The notes below the pieces were generated by a model. That model saw nothing but the letters and a program-made list of their open reading frames with translations. It was not told where the DNA came from and ran no database searches. A DNA stretch of 64,000 nt from Arion vulgaris (taxonomy: Eukaryota > Mollusca > Gastropoda > Stylommatophora > Arionidae), in contig CM036754.1 of NCBI GenBank assembly GCA_020796225.1, forward strand, positions 20,836,867-20,900,866. The letters are read 5' to 3'. The position numbers and the translations under genes are program-made. Below, piece by piece: positions 1 to 9,935 of this stretch (its first letter is position 1; each line of letters opens with the position of its first letter).

Positions 1-234
1 ATGTCAATTTATCAAACATGACTGATACATTAGTCCTGACCTGGAAGTCATGGTGTTACCTGCACACCCACAAGGAAATTACTTGGCAAGGCTCGCTTGA
101 TGACACCTGCCACATGCGCTAGCATAAGATGATATATATCTATCTATATAATTATATTTTAGGCGTGACACAAAGTCAACATTCCAGCCCTAACTAGTCA
201 TCAGAGTAACCTTGAAAAGTTGGACATGCATGTT

Positions 235-498
235 TTCTTCTTCTTCGAACGCTCCATATCGACCACTTGTTAACCACTCTGTGTGATTTGTATGTGATCT
301 GAGCCTAAGATCGTTTGCACGTTGTGCCAGTTATGCGCCTACAAGTAGGCCAGCACATCCGATTTCTGCGACGCTTTTTATATTTACTAGGGCAACTTCC
401 TTACGTCCCTACCTCAGTCGCCTCTTATGACATTCCTTGTAGGTCACGGTGTTACTATTCTTTCCTTCCCTTGCGGGCATCGGCATGACACGGGCGGG
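235..498 (-). mobile_element. SINE B copy
   Basis: A dispersed repeat seen about nine times in the window. Read on the minus strand it starts near 'ccgcccgtgtggtg', contains 'catgtcgtaagaggcgact' and 'gaaatcggatgtgctggcc', and ends 'gatatggagcgttcgaag' followed by (GAA)n. On the plus strand it therefore begins cttcttcttcgaacgctcc. No coding potential is seen. The microsatellite-like 3' end and uniform length of about 250 bp fit a SINE mobilised by a LINE with the same tail; that partnership is inferred. This copy is nearly full length. Confidence 0.75.
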
Positions 499-644
499 AC
501 GTGTATTTTTAAAAACTGTTGTGGAATACACATCATTACTCTTATCTACAAGATTAATGAGTTGGTCTCAGAAGGTAAAATATTGTCAACTCATCGAAGC
601 GATATTGTAAGTGGTCTCCTCAATTGAGTTTCTATCGTTACATG

Positions 645-1065
645 CATCATCATCATCATCATTATCAACATCATCATCATCATCATCAAATAGCTTGTCC
701 TGAGCACAACGTTGCCACCACAACAGTCCTTCGGAATTTTTCTTTCTCATAGGCCGTTATGTTCAAACCACCAGTTACATCCTGAATCCATCTTCTCCGT
801 GGTCGTTCTATCATTCTCTTTGCCGGTATGCCTCCTCCCATGATGGTCTTCTCCGGCCCTTCGTGTCGTTTTGTATGTCTAAAATATCTCAATTTTCTCT
901 TTCTTATTTATAGTATCAGTCAGTTTTCTTTGATTTTGAGTTCTTTCTGGATAGATCAATGTGTTCTCTTCTCTGCCCATGATTTATGAAGGACTTCTGT
1001 AATACTTATATTCAAAAGCACATAGATGTTTTCCCACTGCCTTATTTAATGTCCATGCGGCGCAT
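645..1065 (-). pseudogene. LINE 3' end, family L1 (RT C-terminus remnant)
   Basis: The minus strand encodes the C-terminal part of a non-LTR retrotransposon reverse transcriptase. A stretch around 892-686 reads RYFRHTKRHEG, then PRRRWIQDVT and TLCSGQAI, the usual basic GRPRRRW-type tail after the RT thumb. Further upstream (900-1060) are broken pieces matching 'AFEYKCYRR' and 'ISWTEKRTN' of the copies at 26.7 and 33.1 kb. The element ends in (ATG)n, seen on the plus strand as catcatcatcat at 645-690. It is 5'-truncated and frameshifted, hence dead. Confidence 0.7.
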
Positions 1066-1143
1066 ATATGCACTTTCTATAGACTTCTATGTAAGCCAGT
1101 CTTGATGTTTATTTCCGATTTAGAGGTTTCAAACCTCTAGGAG

Positions 1144-1215
1144 CATAGGTTCCCAAACGTGTTCGGGCCCCGCCACTTTGCAAAACATGCATTTTGTAAC
1201 GCCCCCCTTTCCCCA
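1144..1215 (+). mobile_element. Truncated end of hAT-type MITE family 2
   Basis: The segment begins cataggttcccaaac and continues through 'cgccactttgcaaaacatgc' to 'tttgtaacgcccccc'. It matches the left end of the complete copy at 35558-36005. The other end is missing, so no TSD can be checked. Confidence 0.55.
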
Positions 1216-2189
1216 TAAACAATATTTTTTCGTGTTAAAACCGTTTGATATTTTCGACTCAAATATCAACTATAGTTCGTTCCATAATTCGTGAACATCT
1301 TTATCGACCGATATAAAATCATCCACTTGACAGAAATTATTGAGTTTTACATTTTTATATAGGTAACAGTAGCGACCTTCCTAAAGTATTTTTCCTCACC
1401 CAGACCTTTAGTGCTGTAAGATTTTCATTATATGTTATTATTAAAATAACAACGATGTTGATTTAGTATACATGTCGAAGTTTAACAGTATCATTGTTAA
1501 GTTCTTTTATAACTTCGCATTTGCGTGCACCGCATGTAATTCAGCGCAAGTCAAAATTTGAAAACCCGGGAAATTAATCAGTTCACAATGTATCCTAACG
1601 ACTGTCATTGACGTATGCACACAACATGTATTTTCATTCATAGAAGTGGAAGGTATAATTTGTTCACTACGTCACCTTTATTTTTTATAATATGTAATAT
1701 TGATACGCCTTTGCAAACATTCGGCACCATTTTGTGTATTGCTGTTAATTCTAAACTGTGATTATCATTTTGTTGTGCTTATGTAAAATTATATAACAAA
1801 ACGTTTTTGTATCAACTAAGCTGCCTACCAATTAGTTAAACACGAATTCGTAAGGTCGTGAATGCCTCAAGATATACCATAAGACTGTCTGAAAAGAATT
1901 ACTGTTATCCATCAGGTAGATTTCGCACAAATTAAACCGTAGTGTGTTCACGAATTTTGAAACGCACTATAATGTTACATTACTGCTTATAATCATTAAA
2001 TTATTGAAAAAGTAGACAATGTGTACTTCATCTTGAACAAAGTTATTGCTATACCGATTTTGATGAAACGTAGCCCATATGTAAAGATTGTAAATTTGTA
2101 AATTGTATTCTCGAATATTATTATGCACAGTTTCATACAATGGTTTAATTGATGATGCTCGTCCATCACGGGTGATGATGACCACACAA
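1216..2189. other. Unassigned AT-rich interval
   Basis: I see no repeat shared with the rest of the window, no extended coding frame and no tandem structure. Stop codons are frequent in all frames. Confidence 0.4.
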
Positions 2190-2500
2190 ATTTTCATCCA
2201 AGGGAATGTAGTTTCGTTATGTTTGTCTGTGTGCGCGTAGATGACTAGTGAGCCCGATACGGACTTGAAATGTTCGTATACATGTGGGCAAGGTATACTT
2301 GCACTTGTGGGGAGTTTTACTGCCTTTCTACTTTGACGTTTTTGTTCCATCCGTGCTGTTCTACCTGCCTCGCAGACAGAGGAACCGTGTCGAAGAAGTG
2401 TGTGCCAGGCTGATCTGTCTTGAGCAACATTCTTCGAGTTGTTGACATCTATGCCCAAGGACTTCATCGAGTTCTAATGGTTTAACTAAGACAGTTCGGA
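2190..2500 (-). pseudogene. LINE 3' end with decayed C-terminal zinc-finger region
   Basis: On the minus strand from about 2467 the frame reads KSLGIDVNN, AQDRSAWHTLLRHGSS and CEAGRTARMEQKRQSRKA, then SIPCPH and a histidine-bearing stretch ending YAHTDK. This order (AQDRxxW, a basic linker, then a C2H2-like finger) is typical of the C-terminus of some animal LINE RT proteins. The finger has lost its regular Cys/His spacing. The open frame runs on to 1967 by chance. Family assignment rests on motif recognition only. Confidence 0.6.
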
Positions 2501-2577
2501 ATATATATTAAGAAATTGCACTACATTAGCAAGAATCTTATTGCAATTAAAACACCATCAAATATATTACAAAATTA

Positions 2578-2583
2578 TTTATT
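2578..2583 (-). promoter_or_regulatory. Candidate poly(A) signal AATAAA
   Basis: The plus-strand tttatt reads AATAAA on the minus strand, about 37 nt downstream of the stop codon of the candidate terminal exon at 2620-2872. AATAAA is common by chance in AT-rich DNA; only its position next to that exon gives it weight. Confidence 0.35.
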
Positions 2584-2619
2584 TTGAACTTACAAAATCA
2601 AAATACAACGAAAAAATTA

Positions 2620-2872
2620 CTAATTAATGCAATGAGCCTGATGCATTTTTAAAAGTTTGTTAATATCGGGTTCAACTTTCGTTAAAAAAAGTCGTAAATC
2701 GCCACACTCAGTTATATCCAATCGGTTCCCTTTCTTCGATAGTAAATTCGCTACAGCTGCTCTAAGATAAATACATATTAGTTGTTTTTCATTTATGTGT
2801 ATATTAGTGTCTTGAGATGATAACATTAATGCCTCTGAAATCGGATAAGGCTCTTCTGAATGGCTAGGGACA
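2620..2872 (-). CDS. Candidate terminal coding exon, unknown protein
   Basis: Minus strand. A good 3' splice-acceptor context (ctttccttttcatcag) ends at 2873, and the exon would start at 2872. The open frame then runs about 83 codons to a TAG at 2620-2622. It includes VPSHSEEPYPISEAL, LICIYLRAAVANLLSKKGN and LRLFLTKVEPDINKLLKMHQ, a mixed helical composition unlike the TE tails around it. I do not recognise the family. Upstream on the same strand (2943-3315) lies more coding-like sequence, but the obvious donor there (CAG/GTGTAG at 2943/2942) leaves the wrong phase. So this may be a decayed gene copy, or a gene with sequence errors, rather than an intact exon. Confidence 0.35.
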
Positions 2873-2942
2873 CTGATGAAAAGGAAAGCATGCCTTCACG
2901 TAAAATAAGTCAGAAGCACCATACTGGATGCTCTGACTACAC

Positions 2943-3315
2943 CTGAATTCACAGCGGGCGAACGAGAAAAAGAAAATAACATTAATTCTCTAACCATTTC
3001 TAAACTACTATATACATCTTCTAATAAATCACACTTTCTCTGTTTGGAGAATTCCAGGATTTCTAAACTACTATATACATCTTCTAATAAATCACACTTT
3101 CTCTGTTTGGAGAATTCCAGGACTAATCAAACAACTGTTATAAAATTTTAATAAATTATGCAAGTCCTGTAATGTTTCCGATACAACCTGAAGTTTGATT
3201 GACATACATCGTTAAAATTAGCGTGACCAGTACATTTCTGCTCTATCTGAGGATTCCACTGTATCATGATACAACCAGGAGTAACTAACAAAGGAAGCAT
3301 GTAGAATGCACCGAA
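2943..3315 (-). pseudogene. Coding-like minus-strand block with two frame changes
   Basis: Three stretches of non-repetitive protein-like sequence follow each other on the minus strand. From 3315: FYMLPLLVTPGCIMIQWNP to FNDVCQSN. Then, in another frame near 3200-3120: LQVVSETLQDLHNLLKFYNS. Then, after another shift: LEFSKQRKCDLLEDVYSSLE, present twice because of the 63-bp duplication, and MVRELMLFSFSRSPAV. The stretches join smoothly in sense but not in frame. That suggests a pseudogene or consensus indel errors. No family is recognised. Confidence 0.35.
2998..3122. repeat. 63-bp tandem duplication
   Basis: Two near-identical copies lie head to tail at 2998-3060 and 3061-3122, each starting ttctaaactactatatac and ending gagaattccagga. 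Because 63 is a multiple of three, the minus-strand frame is kept and a 21-residue stretch (within LEFSKQRKCDLLEDVYSSLE) is duplicated in frame. Confidence 0.9.
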
Positions 3316-3589
3316 CTTAAATTAGTAACGTTTCACGGACTAATTTATATTTCATGGTATGACAGCAGCCTGTGTGGAAGATATGGACCACACACAGGAG
3401 AAATATAGAAATCATATTCTATCTTCTATCAGCAGAAATAGTGTTCTGGTTATCAGTTATATGAGTACTATCATCATAACACTCCGGACATGCCCATATG
3501 TGTTCCGATCTCCGCCTCAGCAAATCCAGCAGCGTCCAGCGGCCTAACACGACAGTTCAATGTTGATTAATCAATCTCTTTGCATATTT

Positions 3590-3899
3590 AGTATGTCGTT
3601 CTTTTCGGGTTTCACCAATATTGACACCCATCTCTCTCAATCTGGTCAGCGAGTGGGATTCACAGTCCTGAAACTCCTCTGTGTGGAAAGACTCTCAATG
3701 CGTGAAGAATGTCATTTCGATCCATGGCAGCTCCCTCTGATATTGTAGCCAAGCCAGCTCGTTCATTACCCCTAACTCCAACGTGACCAGGGACAAAAAT
3801 TAAGGTGATTTCTCTGATAATTATCTGTACCAGTACCTCCTGTGGTGTAGGGTTACAGTGCTTGCCTTTCACTCCAAATGTAATAAGTTCTCTTTCCAC
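3590..3899 (-). pseudogene. LINE RNase H domain remnant
   Basis: The minus strand reads ITLIFVPGHVGVRGNERAG followed by LATISEGAAMDRNDILHALR. This is the C-terminal part of the RNase H domain of I/jockey-like LINEs, where the usual motif is (W/F)(I/V)PGHxGxxGNExAD. Here the final acidic residue of the ADxLA motif is replaced (AGLA). Further on, toward 3600, 'ERWVSIL' continues in another frame. It is an isolated fragment without an RT next to it. Confidence 0.65.
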
Positions 3900-3936
3900 G
3901 TGAAGCTATCGAACTGTCTTCCAGTGTTTTGTTTGT

Positions 3937-4235
3937 TTATTTTCTCCAATCTTGTTTTCTCTCATATGGGTAAGGATAATAGAAGATTTCTAGAACAGGC
4001 TTTTGTGTTCGCTTCATAATTAGTGTTTTCACCGCCTCTGTTATTTTTGAGGTCCATATTTTGCGTGACAGACCTTTTGCTGTGAATGCTCTGTATCGCA
4101 GTAGTATTGCTCTTTGAGGCGCACTGTCTGTTGGTAATCTGCTTATGTGGCTGAACCATTTAATTTGTTGTTTCATGATGAAGTTCAGTACTTATGTTGT
4201 ATCCACATTTTCCCTCATGTCTTCTAGTAGTCTTA
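3937..4235 (-). pseudogene. LINE 3' end, family L4
   Basis: The minus strand carries KQQIKWFGHISRLPTDSAP and QRAILLRYRAF, then a tail ending KPVLEIFYYPYPYERKQDWR. This is the C-terminal tail of a LINE RT; the same tail occurs at 38690, 47575 and 61785. The copy starts abruptly near 4235 and has no RT palm. Confidence 0.7.
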
Positions 4236-4373
4236 GACCTATATGTAGATGAGATCGAGTTCCGAGTTCTATAGAGCGATGCTAGAATATAAATCTCATT
4301 TTCAAGTTGAACATGTAAAACAAAATACTATTAGCAGCTAGAAGTCGATAAGAATAGACTGGATGGCTTCTTA

Positions 4374-4621
4374 AAAGTTAATTGCATTTCCTTTACAGGA
4401 CTTTGCGAATAAAGATCAGCTTTTTAAAAGCTGTTTGTGATTTTCTAGGCATTATTACGCTCAGTAGTTTGCCATTGCTTTCTGAACGGGAGGTGCCATC
4501 ATCATTTTTTTAAAAATCCACGCGAAACAATTTGCAACCAAATTCTCCGCAGCGTGATTCGAACTCAGAACGTCTGGGTTAATAGACCGAGTCACTATCT
4601 CCTAAGCTACAGACGCCACCA
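4374..4621 (-). mobile_element. SINE C copy (tRNA-headed)
   Basis: On the minus strand it starts ggtggcgtctgtagcttagg, a box-A-like start, followed by 'gttcgaatcacgctgcgga' as box B. The body holds 'caatggcaaactactgagcg' and ends 'cctgtaaaggaaatgcaatt'. Eight or nine copies of this family lie in the window in both orientations. It resembles a tRNA-derived SINE with an internal Pol III promoter. This copy is close to full length. Confidence 0.75.
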
Positions 4622-5099
4622 TGGTTTCTGCTGGGTAAAAATTACTTAAAGTTTCAAGTATATTCTTTCAAACTTTCAAACCTTTCAAGTTTAAAACCCA
4701 GAAACATTCTTACGTAACTTAGCTACTTTAGATCATAACTTCTACATGTCTTCTTGACTTGTATTTGATATTAAACTTGTACAACCCATTCAGCCTTATA
4801 AGCCGATAATCCTTTGGCTTGCAATATTTGTTAAGGCGACGCAAAGCCGAAACACTGCCTAATTTAGTAGATATTGCAATATACGAGTAATTGCGTCAGG
4901 AGGTTAAAAACAAATCACGGAGTGAAAGGGTTAACGTGTACTTGATACTTAGCTTCAACTTTCTACTTTCACTTTCCAACAATCAAACATGCAGATAACG
5001 AAGAATCTTTCCAGAACAATTTGATCTTAGTTAACATCAAGGGGGAGGAGAAAATAAATATAATAAAGATAGAGACAATGGCAATAAGTAGACAATCAG
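4622..5099. other. Unassigned AT-rich interval
   Basis: Little structure is seen. A short stretch 'cggagtgaaagggttaa' near 4918 recurs at 40233, so part of this interval may be an undetected dispersed repeat. Confidence 0.35.
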
Positions 5100-5735
5100 A
5101 AAATCTTACAATAAAACTACAGAACGTGGCAAAATACTTAGGAGCAATTTTCACAGCAGATGGAAGTATCGATAGCTAAATCAGCAATCGATGCACAAAA
5201 GCTAACAAGGTACTGGGGCAGTTTACACCACTGTTGTCACATAAATAGATACCGCTAAAAACTAAAGCAAATCTTATAAGAACGATTTTCTGGCCAACAC
5301 TATGTTACCAAACATGGCCAATAACAGCAGCTAATGAACGGAAAATCATAACAGAGATGAAGTGTATTAGAAGAGCTGCAGGTGTGACAATAAGAGACAA
5401 AATTAGAAATGAAGAAATCAGAAGAAGACTGGATGTGAAACCAGTCGTGAAATTCATAAAAAAAGAAAAGAAAAGAACAACAGATTAAATGGTTAGGACA
5501 CCTGACAAGAATGCCCTGGTATCGCCTACCACAGTGAGCCACACATAAAAAGTATAACGAGTACAAAGCAAGAGGAAGACCAAGAAAAAGATGGAACGAC
5601 GACTTAAAGAACAGCCTTACGAAAATGAATATCAGCTTACAAAGTGCCTTAAAAACAGCACACACAAGATCACTACGTTTCACCCCCAACACTTCCATAA
5701 AGAAGTAAATGGGGGAAGAGAAGAAGAAGGAGAAA
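5100..5735 (+). pseudogene. LINE 3' end, family L2 (RT thumb and tail)
   Basis: The plus strand carries KYLGAIFTADGS, the conserved KYLGxxFTxDG at the end of the RT domain, then LIRTIFWPTLCYQTWPITAA and CIRRAAGVTIRDKIRNEEIR. A basic stretch with RGRPRKRW-like residues follows near 5575, and the element ends with (GAA)n near 5722-5735. Frameshifts and stops interrupt it. Copies of the same family lie at 21440 and 28095. Confidence 0.75.
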
Positions 5736-6289
5736 CATACAAGCTAATACTAATATCACTATTTAAGAACTATAGTAAATCAAGATCAATATCACTAAAG
5801 TGAACAAATTATGAACATCTGGTGTATACATGTGTTTGTCATTATCAGCAACATGTCATTGGTTGCAATATGGCTATATATATTATATCGGTGAAATCAT
5901 AGCCCTCTAGGCATTTCAGCAAGAAAAGTAATCAATTGTCATAGAATCTCATTACAACTATTTCGGTTGACTTTTTAATTGTCTGATTGTTACGGATACA
6001 GTCAAAGTTTACAGAGATAAATCAGCAAATTGGATTTTGAATGATTAAATTATTGAGGATACAGTCAGAATTCATTTAAATGTATCAAATCTGCTGCCTT
6101 GCAGGTCGGCTGGAGACAGTCAAAGGACTAACGGAGAGCGAAGCCAGTAAAGCTGGTTGAAATCGACACGTCGCCGAAGGACAAGCACCAGAGCTCCAAA
6201 TGGTTCTGAAGATGTGACGTAAAAATACGGTCTTGGCAAAGTCCGTTTAGATATCACTATAAGAATGATAAAAGCGCCCGAAAAGAACA

Positions 6290-6290
<1 letters not shown>
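5736..6290. other. Unassigned interval
   Basis: No shared repeat or coding frame is recognised. The sequence around 6095-6240 is locally GC-richer than its flanks but without a clear feature. Confidence 0.35.

Positions 6291-6347
<57 letters not shown>
6291..6347. repeat. (GA)n microsatellite
   Basis: About 28 GA units with one GG interruption near 6308. Confidence 0.95.
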
Positions 6348-6351
<4 letters not shown>

Positions 6352-6408
6352 GATCAATAAGTTTTGTTTACTTAAAAATAGATCTCAAGAGATAATACCA
6401 ATAATTTC

Positions 6409-6600
6409 TTCTTCTTCAAACGCTCCATATCGACCACTTGTTAAACCACTCTGTGTGATTTGTATGTAATCGAAGCCTAAGAGCGATTGTAAGTTGTGCC
6501 AGTTATGCTCCTACAAGTAGACCACCACAACCGATTTTTGCGACGCTTGTTATTTACTAGGGTAGCTTCTCTAGGCTCCTACCTCAGTCGTCTCTTAGAC
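6409..6600 (-). mobile_element. SINE B copy, 5'-truncated
   Basis: It starts cttcttcaaacgctccatatc and follows the SINE B consensus to the 'cagtcgtctcttagacat' region near 6600, where similarity stops. The 5' third of the element is missing, as expected from incomplete reverse transcription. Confidence 0.75.
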
Positions 6601-6849
6601 ATTAATCTTGTTTAAAAACACAACATACAATAACAAAGCTATATTACATCACACATTAAATTTAACGCTATGAAATATCAGTACTGTTAACAATTTTTAT
6701 CAATAATTAACAATGAATTAATAGACTCCGAAAAAATGACAATAAAGCTTACAATATGATATCAAATATCAACTCTGAAGTACTGCAACGTGCAAACTTG
6801 CCTTCCATAATGGCATGCTCAGAGCAATAGATGACTAAGATGACTAGGG

Positions 6850-7170
6850 CATATGAGAAGAATGGATAACTGCAGCGTACCAAACCAAATATTGTTCTCG
6901 GACATTTCGGAAGGGAAGAGGCACCAGGGAAGACCACTGTTCATATATAAGGATGTCTGCAAGGCCTTAATGAAGAACTTTTCTGTCTGTCCCAACAAAT
7001 GGCCATAACTACCAGATGACCGTGTTATGTGTAAAACAACATAACGCAAAAAGGTAGAATCTTTTGAAAAGAGATTTATAGATGAGCCGAAAGACAAGAA
7101 AGACAAGTGCAAAGTCAGAAGTTGCCACAGTAAAACACTTGCCAAATGACCGTCTGTAAAAACGAAAAAG
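6850..7170 (+). pseudogene. Decayed LINE C-terminal tail (YKDVCK type)
   Basis: Plus strand, one frame: VPNQILFSDISEGKRHQGRP, then LFIYKDVCKALMKNFSVCPN, a stop, and LPDDRVMCKTT. This follows the pattern of a LINE RT C-terminal tail with a G(K/R)RxxGRPxxRYKDVCKRD motif and a following xDRxxW. The tryptophan is lost and two stops are present. No second copy is seen in the window. Confidence 0.6.
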
Positions 7171-7675
7171 GCCATATAAATGTGAAATTAGGTCCTAACT
7201 AACGAAAATATCCAATCTCGCTACTGAGTTTATGGGCCTTATAGGCGGCTGTGAACTCTTTTCCAGCTCAAATTTTCTTCCCATGTTTATAAGTTTGTTG
7301 GTTAACCTTTAGTACACAAAACATTTTAAACGACGGACTAAAAGAGTTACTATTGACATTTACCTAACCAGTGACCTATCCGAAGGTTTATTCTTAAAGT
7401 TTACATGTAGCTTGAGGTTTTCTTACTATTATTGCTACTTCAGACTGTAGCTTTTTGACTTGTTTCCACTGATCTGTAAAGTATTATAGAATGTCACCTC
7501 TCTTTGTGAGGGCTTTTTACGTTATCTTCATCCACTCGCTCCAGGATAAATTCGTTCTGAACATCGTATGGTCATTGAAGTTATTATCTTAACATAATTT
7601 GTATCTGAGTGAGAGCTAGTAGATTCCAGTTGCCTGCAGTAGGTATTCGCGCTCGAAATAACTTATATTTGTTTA
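7171..7675. other. Unassigned interval
   Basis: Nothing recognisable before the minisatellite that begins at 7676. Confidence 0.35.
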
Positions 7676-8403
7676 CAGTTAGTATTTGTTACAGCAATAC
7701 AATACGCTTGAACTAACTGTTGTTTTATTACAGTTAGTATTTGTTACAGCAATACAATACGCTTGAACTAACTGTTGTTTTATTACAGTTAGTATTTGTT
7801 ACAGCAATACAATACACTTGAACTAACTGTTGTTTTATTACAGTTAGTATTTGTTACAGCAATACAATACGCTTGAACTAACTGTTGTTTTATTACAGTT
7901 AGTATTTGTTACAGCAATACAATACACTTGAACTAACTGTTGTTTTATTATAGTTAGTATTTGTTACAGCAATACAATACACTTGAACTAACTGTTGTTT
8001 TATTATAGTTAGTATTTGTTACAGCAATACAATACGCTTGAACTAACTGTTGTTTTATTACAGTTAGTATTTGTTACAGCAATACAATACGCTTGAACTA
8101 ACTGTTGTTTTATTACAGTTAGTATTTGTTACAGCAATACAATACGCTTGAACTAACTGTTGTTTTATTACAGTTAGTATTTGTTACAGCAATACAATAC
8201 ACTTGAACTAACTGTTGTTTTATTACAGTTAGTATTTGTTACAACAATACAATACGCTTGAACTAACTGTTGTTTTATTATAGTTAGTATTTGTTACAGC
8301 AATACAATACGCTTGAACTAACTGTTGTTTTATTACAGTTAGTATTTGTTACAACAATACAATACGCTTGAACTAACTGTTGTTTTATTATAGTTAGTAT
8401 TTG
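7676..8403. repeat. 55-bp minisatellite with a hairpin in every unit
   Basis: About 13 copies of a 55-bp unit beginning agtatttgttacagcaatac. Period checked at 7681, 7736 and 7791. Units differ by a few substitutions (gcttg/acttg, tacag/tatag, acagc/acaac) and no indels are obvious. Each junction holds a perfect inverted repeat, ACTAACTGT and ACAGTTAGT, separated by 9 nt. The C-to-T variant of the right arm would still pair as G-U in RNA. Confidence 0.95.
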
Positions 8404-8410
8404 TTACAGC

Positions 8411-8625
8411 GGAGGTCTCAATGACGAGGTGGTTAAGACATTCGCTTGTCGTTCTGAAGGTTTCTGTACGAAACCAGACCGAGTCACATATTGTTGCTGG
8501 AGCTATGATGTTCGTACTGTGTGCAACACTCTCGCTAGATGACGTGTTGTTTCTGCCAACAGCGACGGAGGTATAATGTGAAACCCGATGCAATGAAGTA
8601 AATCTTCCGCCTTTTTAGATCCTTT
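8411..8625 (+). mobile_element. SINE D copy, diverged
   Basis: This family has a tRNA-like head (compare 61565), then 'gcaatactctcggcaggtgg'-like sequence, 'catatggggtaaaacccggt' and 'gcaatgaagtcaatccttcg'. Here the head reads ctcaatgacgaggtggttaag and box B is weakened. The 3' end 'gcaatgaagtaaatcttccg' is clear. It lies directly after the 55-bp array. Confidence 0.65.
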
Positions 8626-8984
8626 TAAATATTTCCTTCAGCCTTATATTTTGAATCATCAGAAGTTTTCTTCATTTTAGAATTAGAGTGCAAAACGTCC
8701 TTTGTCGACCTTTCGGTAAAGTCAAAAGCTTTTTTTTTCTGTTGGTGAGGTAATAAAACCGATGAACTGCACACGCGTGAGGACAGCTTACGGTAGAGTT
8801 ATATGAAATAGTGTTGGTAATTCATCATGCCATAGTATTATTTCGTTAATGTATACTCAAAAATTCGAAAATGGAAAAACAAATTTAGCAAGACCCTAGA
8901 ATCCTACCACGAATGTTGTAAAACTGGAATTGAGGAAAAGCAAGCAACATCACAAGAAGTGCTTTCAATGATTCTTTCATATTT

Positions 8985-9305
8985 ATGAGCAATATGTAAT
9001 AGGACAGTTCTTCTTTATAGATTTGAAACTTGGAAAACAGATAAAATATAGAAGGAATGTTAGGAGGATCCTAGGAAAGACTTCTTAGAGGAATACTTTG
9101 ATTTACCTGGGAGGATAAGATTAACATTATCAGACGTCAAGAACTAGATTGTCTGGAAGACGTAAATAAGAAGATACAAGAAAGATGAAGGAAATGGATT
9201 AGACATGTCAGGAGGAGAAAAGAAAGACGTCTAAGATATCAAATGTCGTGGACACCACAGCGGAAGAAATGGAGAACTACTGGCGCACGAAGGAGAAATT
9301 TTGAA
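8985..9305 (+). pseudogene. Decayed LINE tail
   Basis: Short pieces such as CRRNVRRILGKTS and WIRHVRRRKERRLRYQMSW lie in different frames. They follow the LINE tail order 'CxRRILGI' then '(W/Y)xGHVxRR'. It is heavily decayed and its family is unclear. Confidence 0.45.
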
Positions 9306-9465
9306 TCATAGCTCAAAGACATGTATATAACTAGGTTTGAGATAGAGCTTAAAGACATGCATAGAAAAGTTTTGAGATAGAGCTTAAATATTTAAATAGA
9401 GTTTAAAGACATACATATGACTAGGTTTGAGGTAGAACTCAAAGACATGCACAGGATTAGGTTTG
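9306..9465. repeat. Left part of the 36/72-bp minisatellite
   Basis: Diverged units of the pattern 'gacatgcatatgactaggtttgag' plus 'gtagaactcaaa', about 36 bp each with some deletions. They continue on the other side of the SINE at 9466-9721. Confidence 0.85.
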
Positions 9466-9721
9466 AGTTCTTCTTCTTCTTTGCGTTCTTTCTTAACAAC
9501 CAATTTTAATCACTCTTTGTGATAAGTTTAATCTGTGCCAAGAACGTGTATACGTTGCACATTGGTTTGTAGGCCCCTAAACGCATAGACTTCTACACGT
9601 TTAGGACACGTGCATCCGATTTCAGCCAAACCTCATTAGTCGCCTCTTACGACATGCGTGGCAGGTAACAGTGGTTCTATTCTTTACACCCCAAATTTAG
9701 TCCCCGGTAACCACTCGGGCG
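9466..9721 (-). mobile_element. SINE A inserted inside a tandem array
   Basis: Read on the minus strand it starts cgcccgagtggttaccgggg, contains 'catgcgtcgtaagaggcgac'-like and 'gaaatcggatgcacgtgtcc' blocks, and ends with (GAA)n (ttcttcttctttgcg on the plus strand). It interrupts the 36-bp array. The flanks atgcacaggattaggtttgag (left) and atgcataggactaagtttgag (right) match at 18 of 21 bases. They may be a TSD or simply neighbouring repeat units. Confidence 0.8.
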
Positions 9722-9935
9722 ATGCATAGGACTAAGTTTGAGGCAGAACTCAAAGACATGCATTTGACTAGGTTCCAGTTAGAGCTTAAAGACATGCATA
9801 GGACTAAGTTTGAGGCAGAACTCAAAGACATGCATTTGACTAGGTTCCAGTTAGAGCTTAAAGACATGCATAGGACTAAGTTTGAGCCAGAACTCAAAGA
9901 CATGCATTTGACTAGGTTTCAGGTAGAAAGAAAGG
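9722..9935. repeat. Right part of the 36/72-bp minisatellite
   Basis: Six 36-bp units alternate between two subtypes ('ataggactaagtttgag' and 'atttgactaggttccag'), giving a 72-bp higher period seen at 9723, 9795 and 9867. The unit is a multiple of three, so both strands stay open: 12-residue repeats such as MHRTKFEAELKD on the plus strand. I regard these as by-products. Confidence 0.9.

Noticed and set aside
2620..3315. Naming the coding-like block after a specific gene
   Set aside because: The pieces felt familiar as a nuclear protein, but no diagnostic motif is present, so I leave it unnamed.
7676..8403. CRISPR-like array
   Set aside because: The repeats are contiguous with no unique spacers, and the context is eukaryotic.
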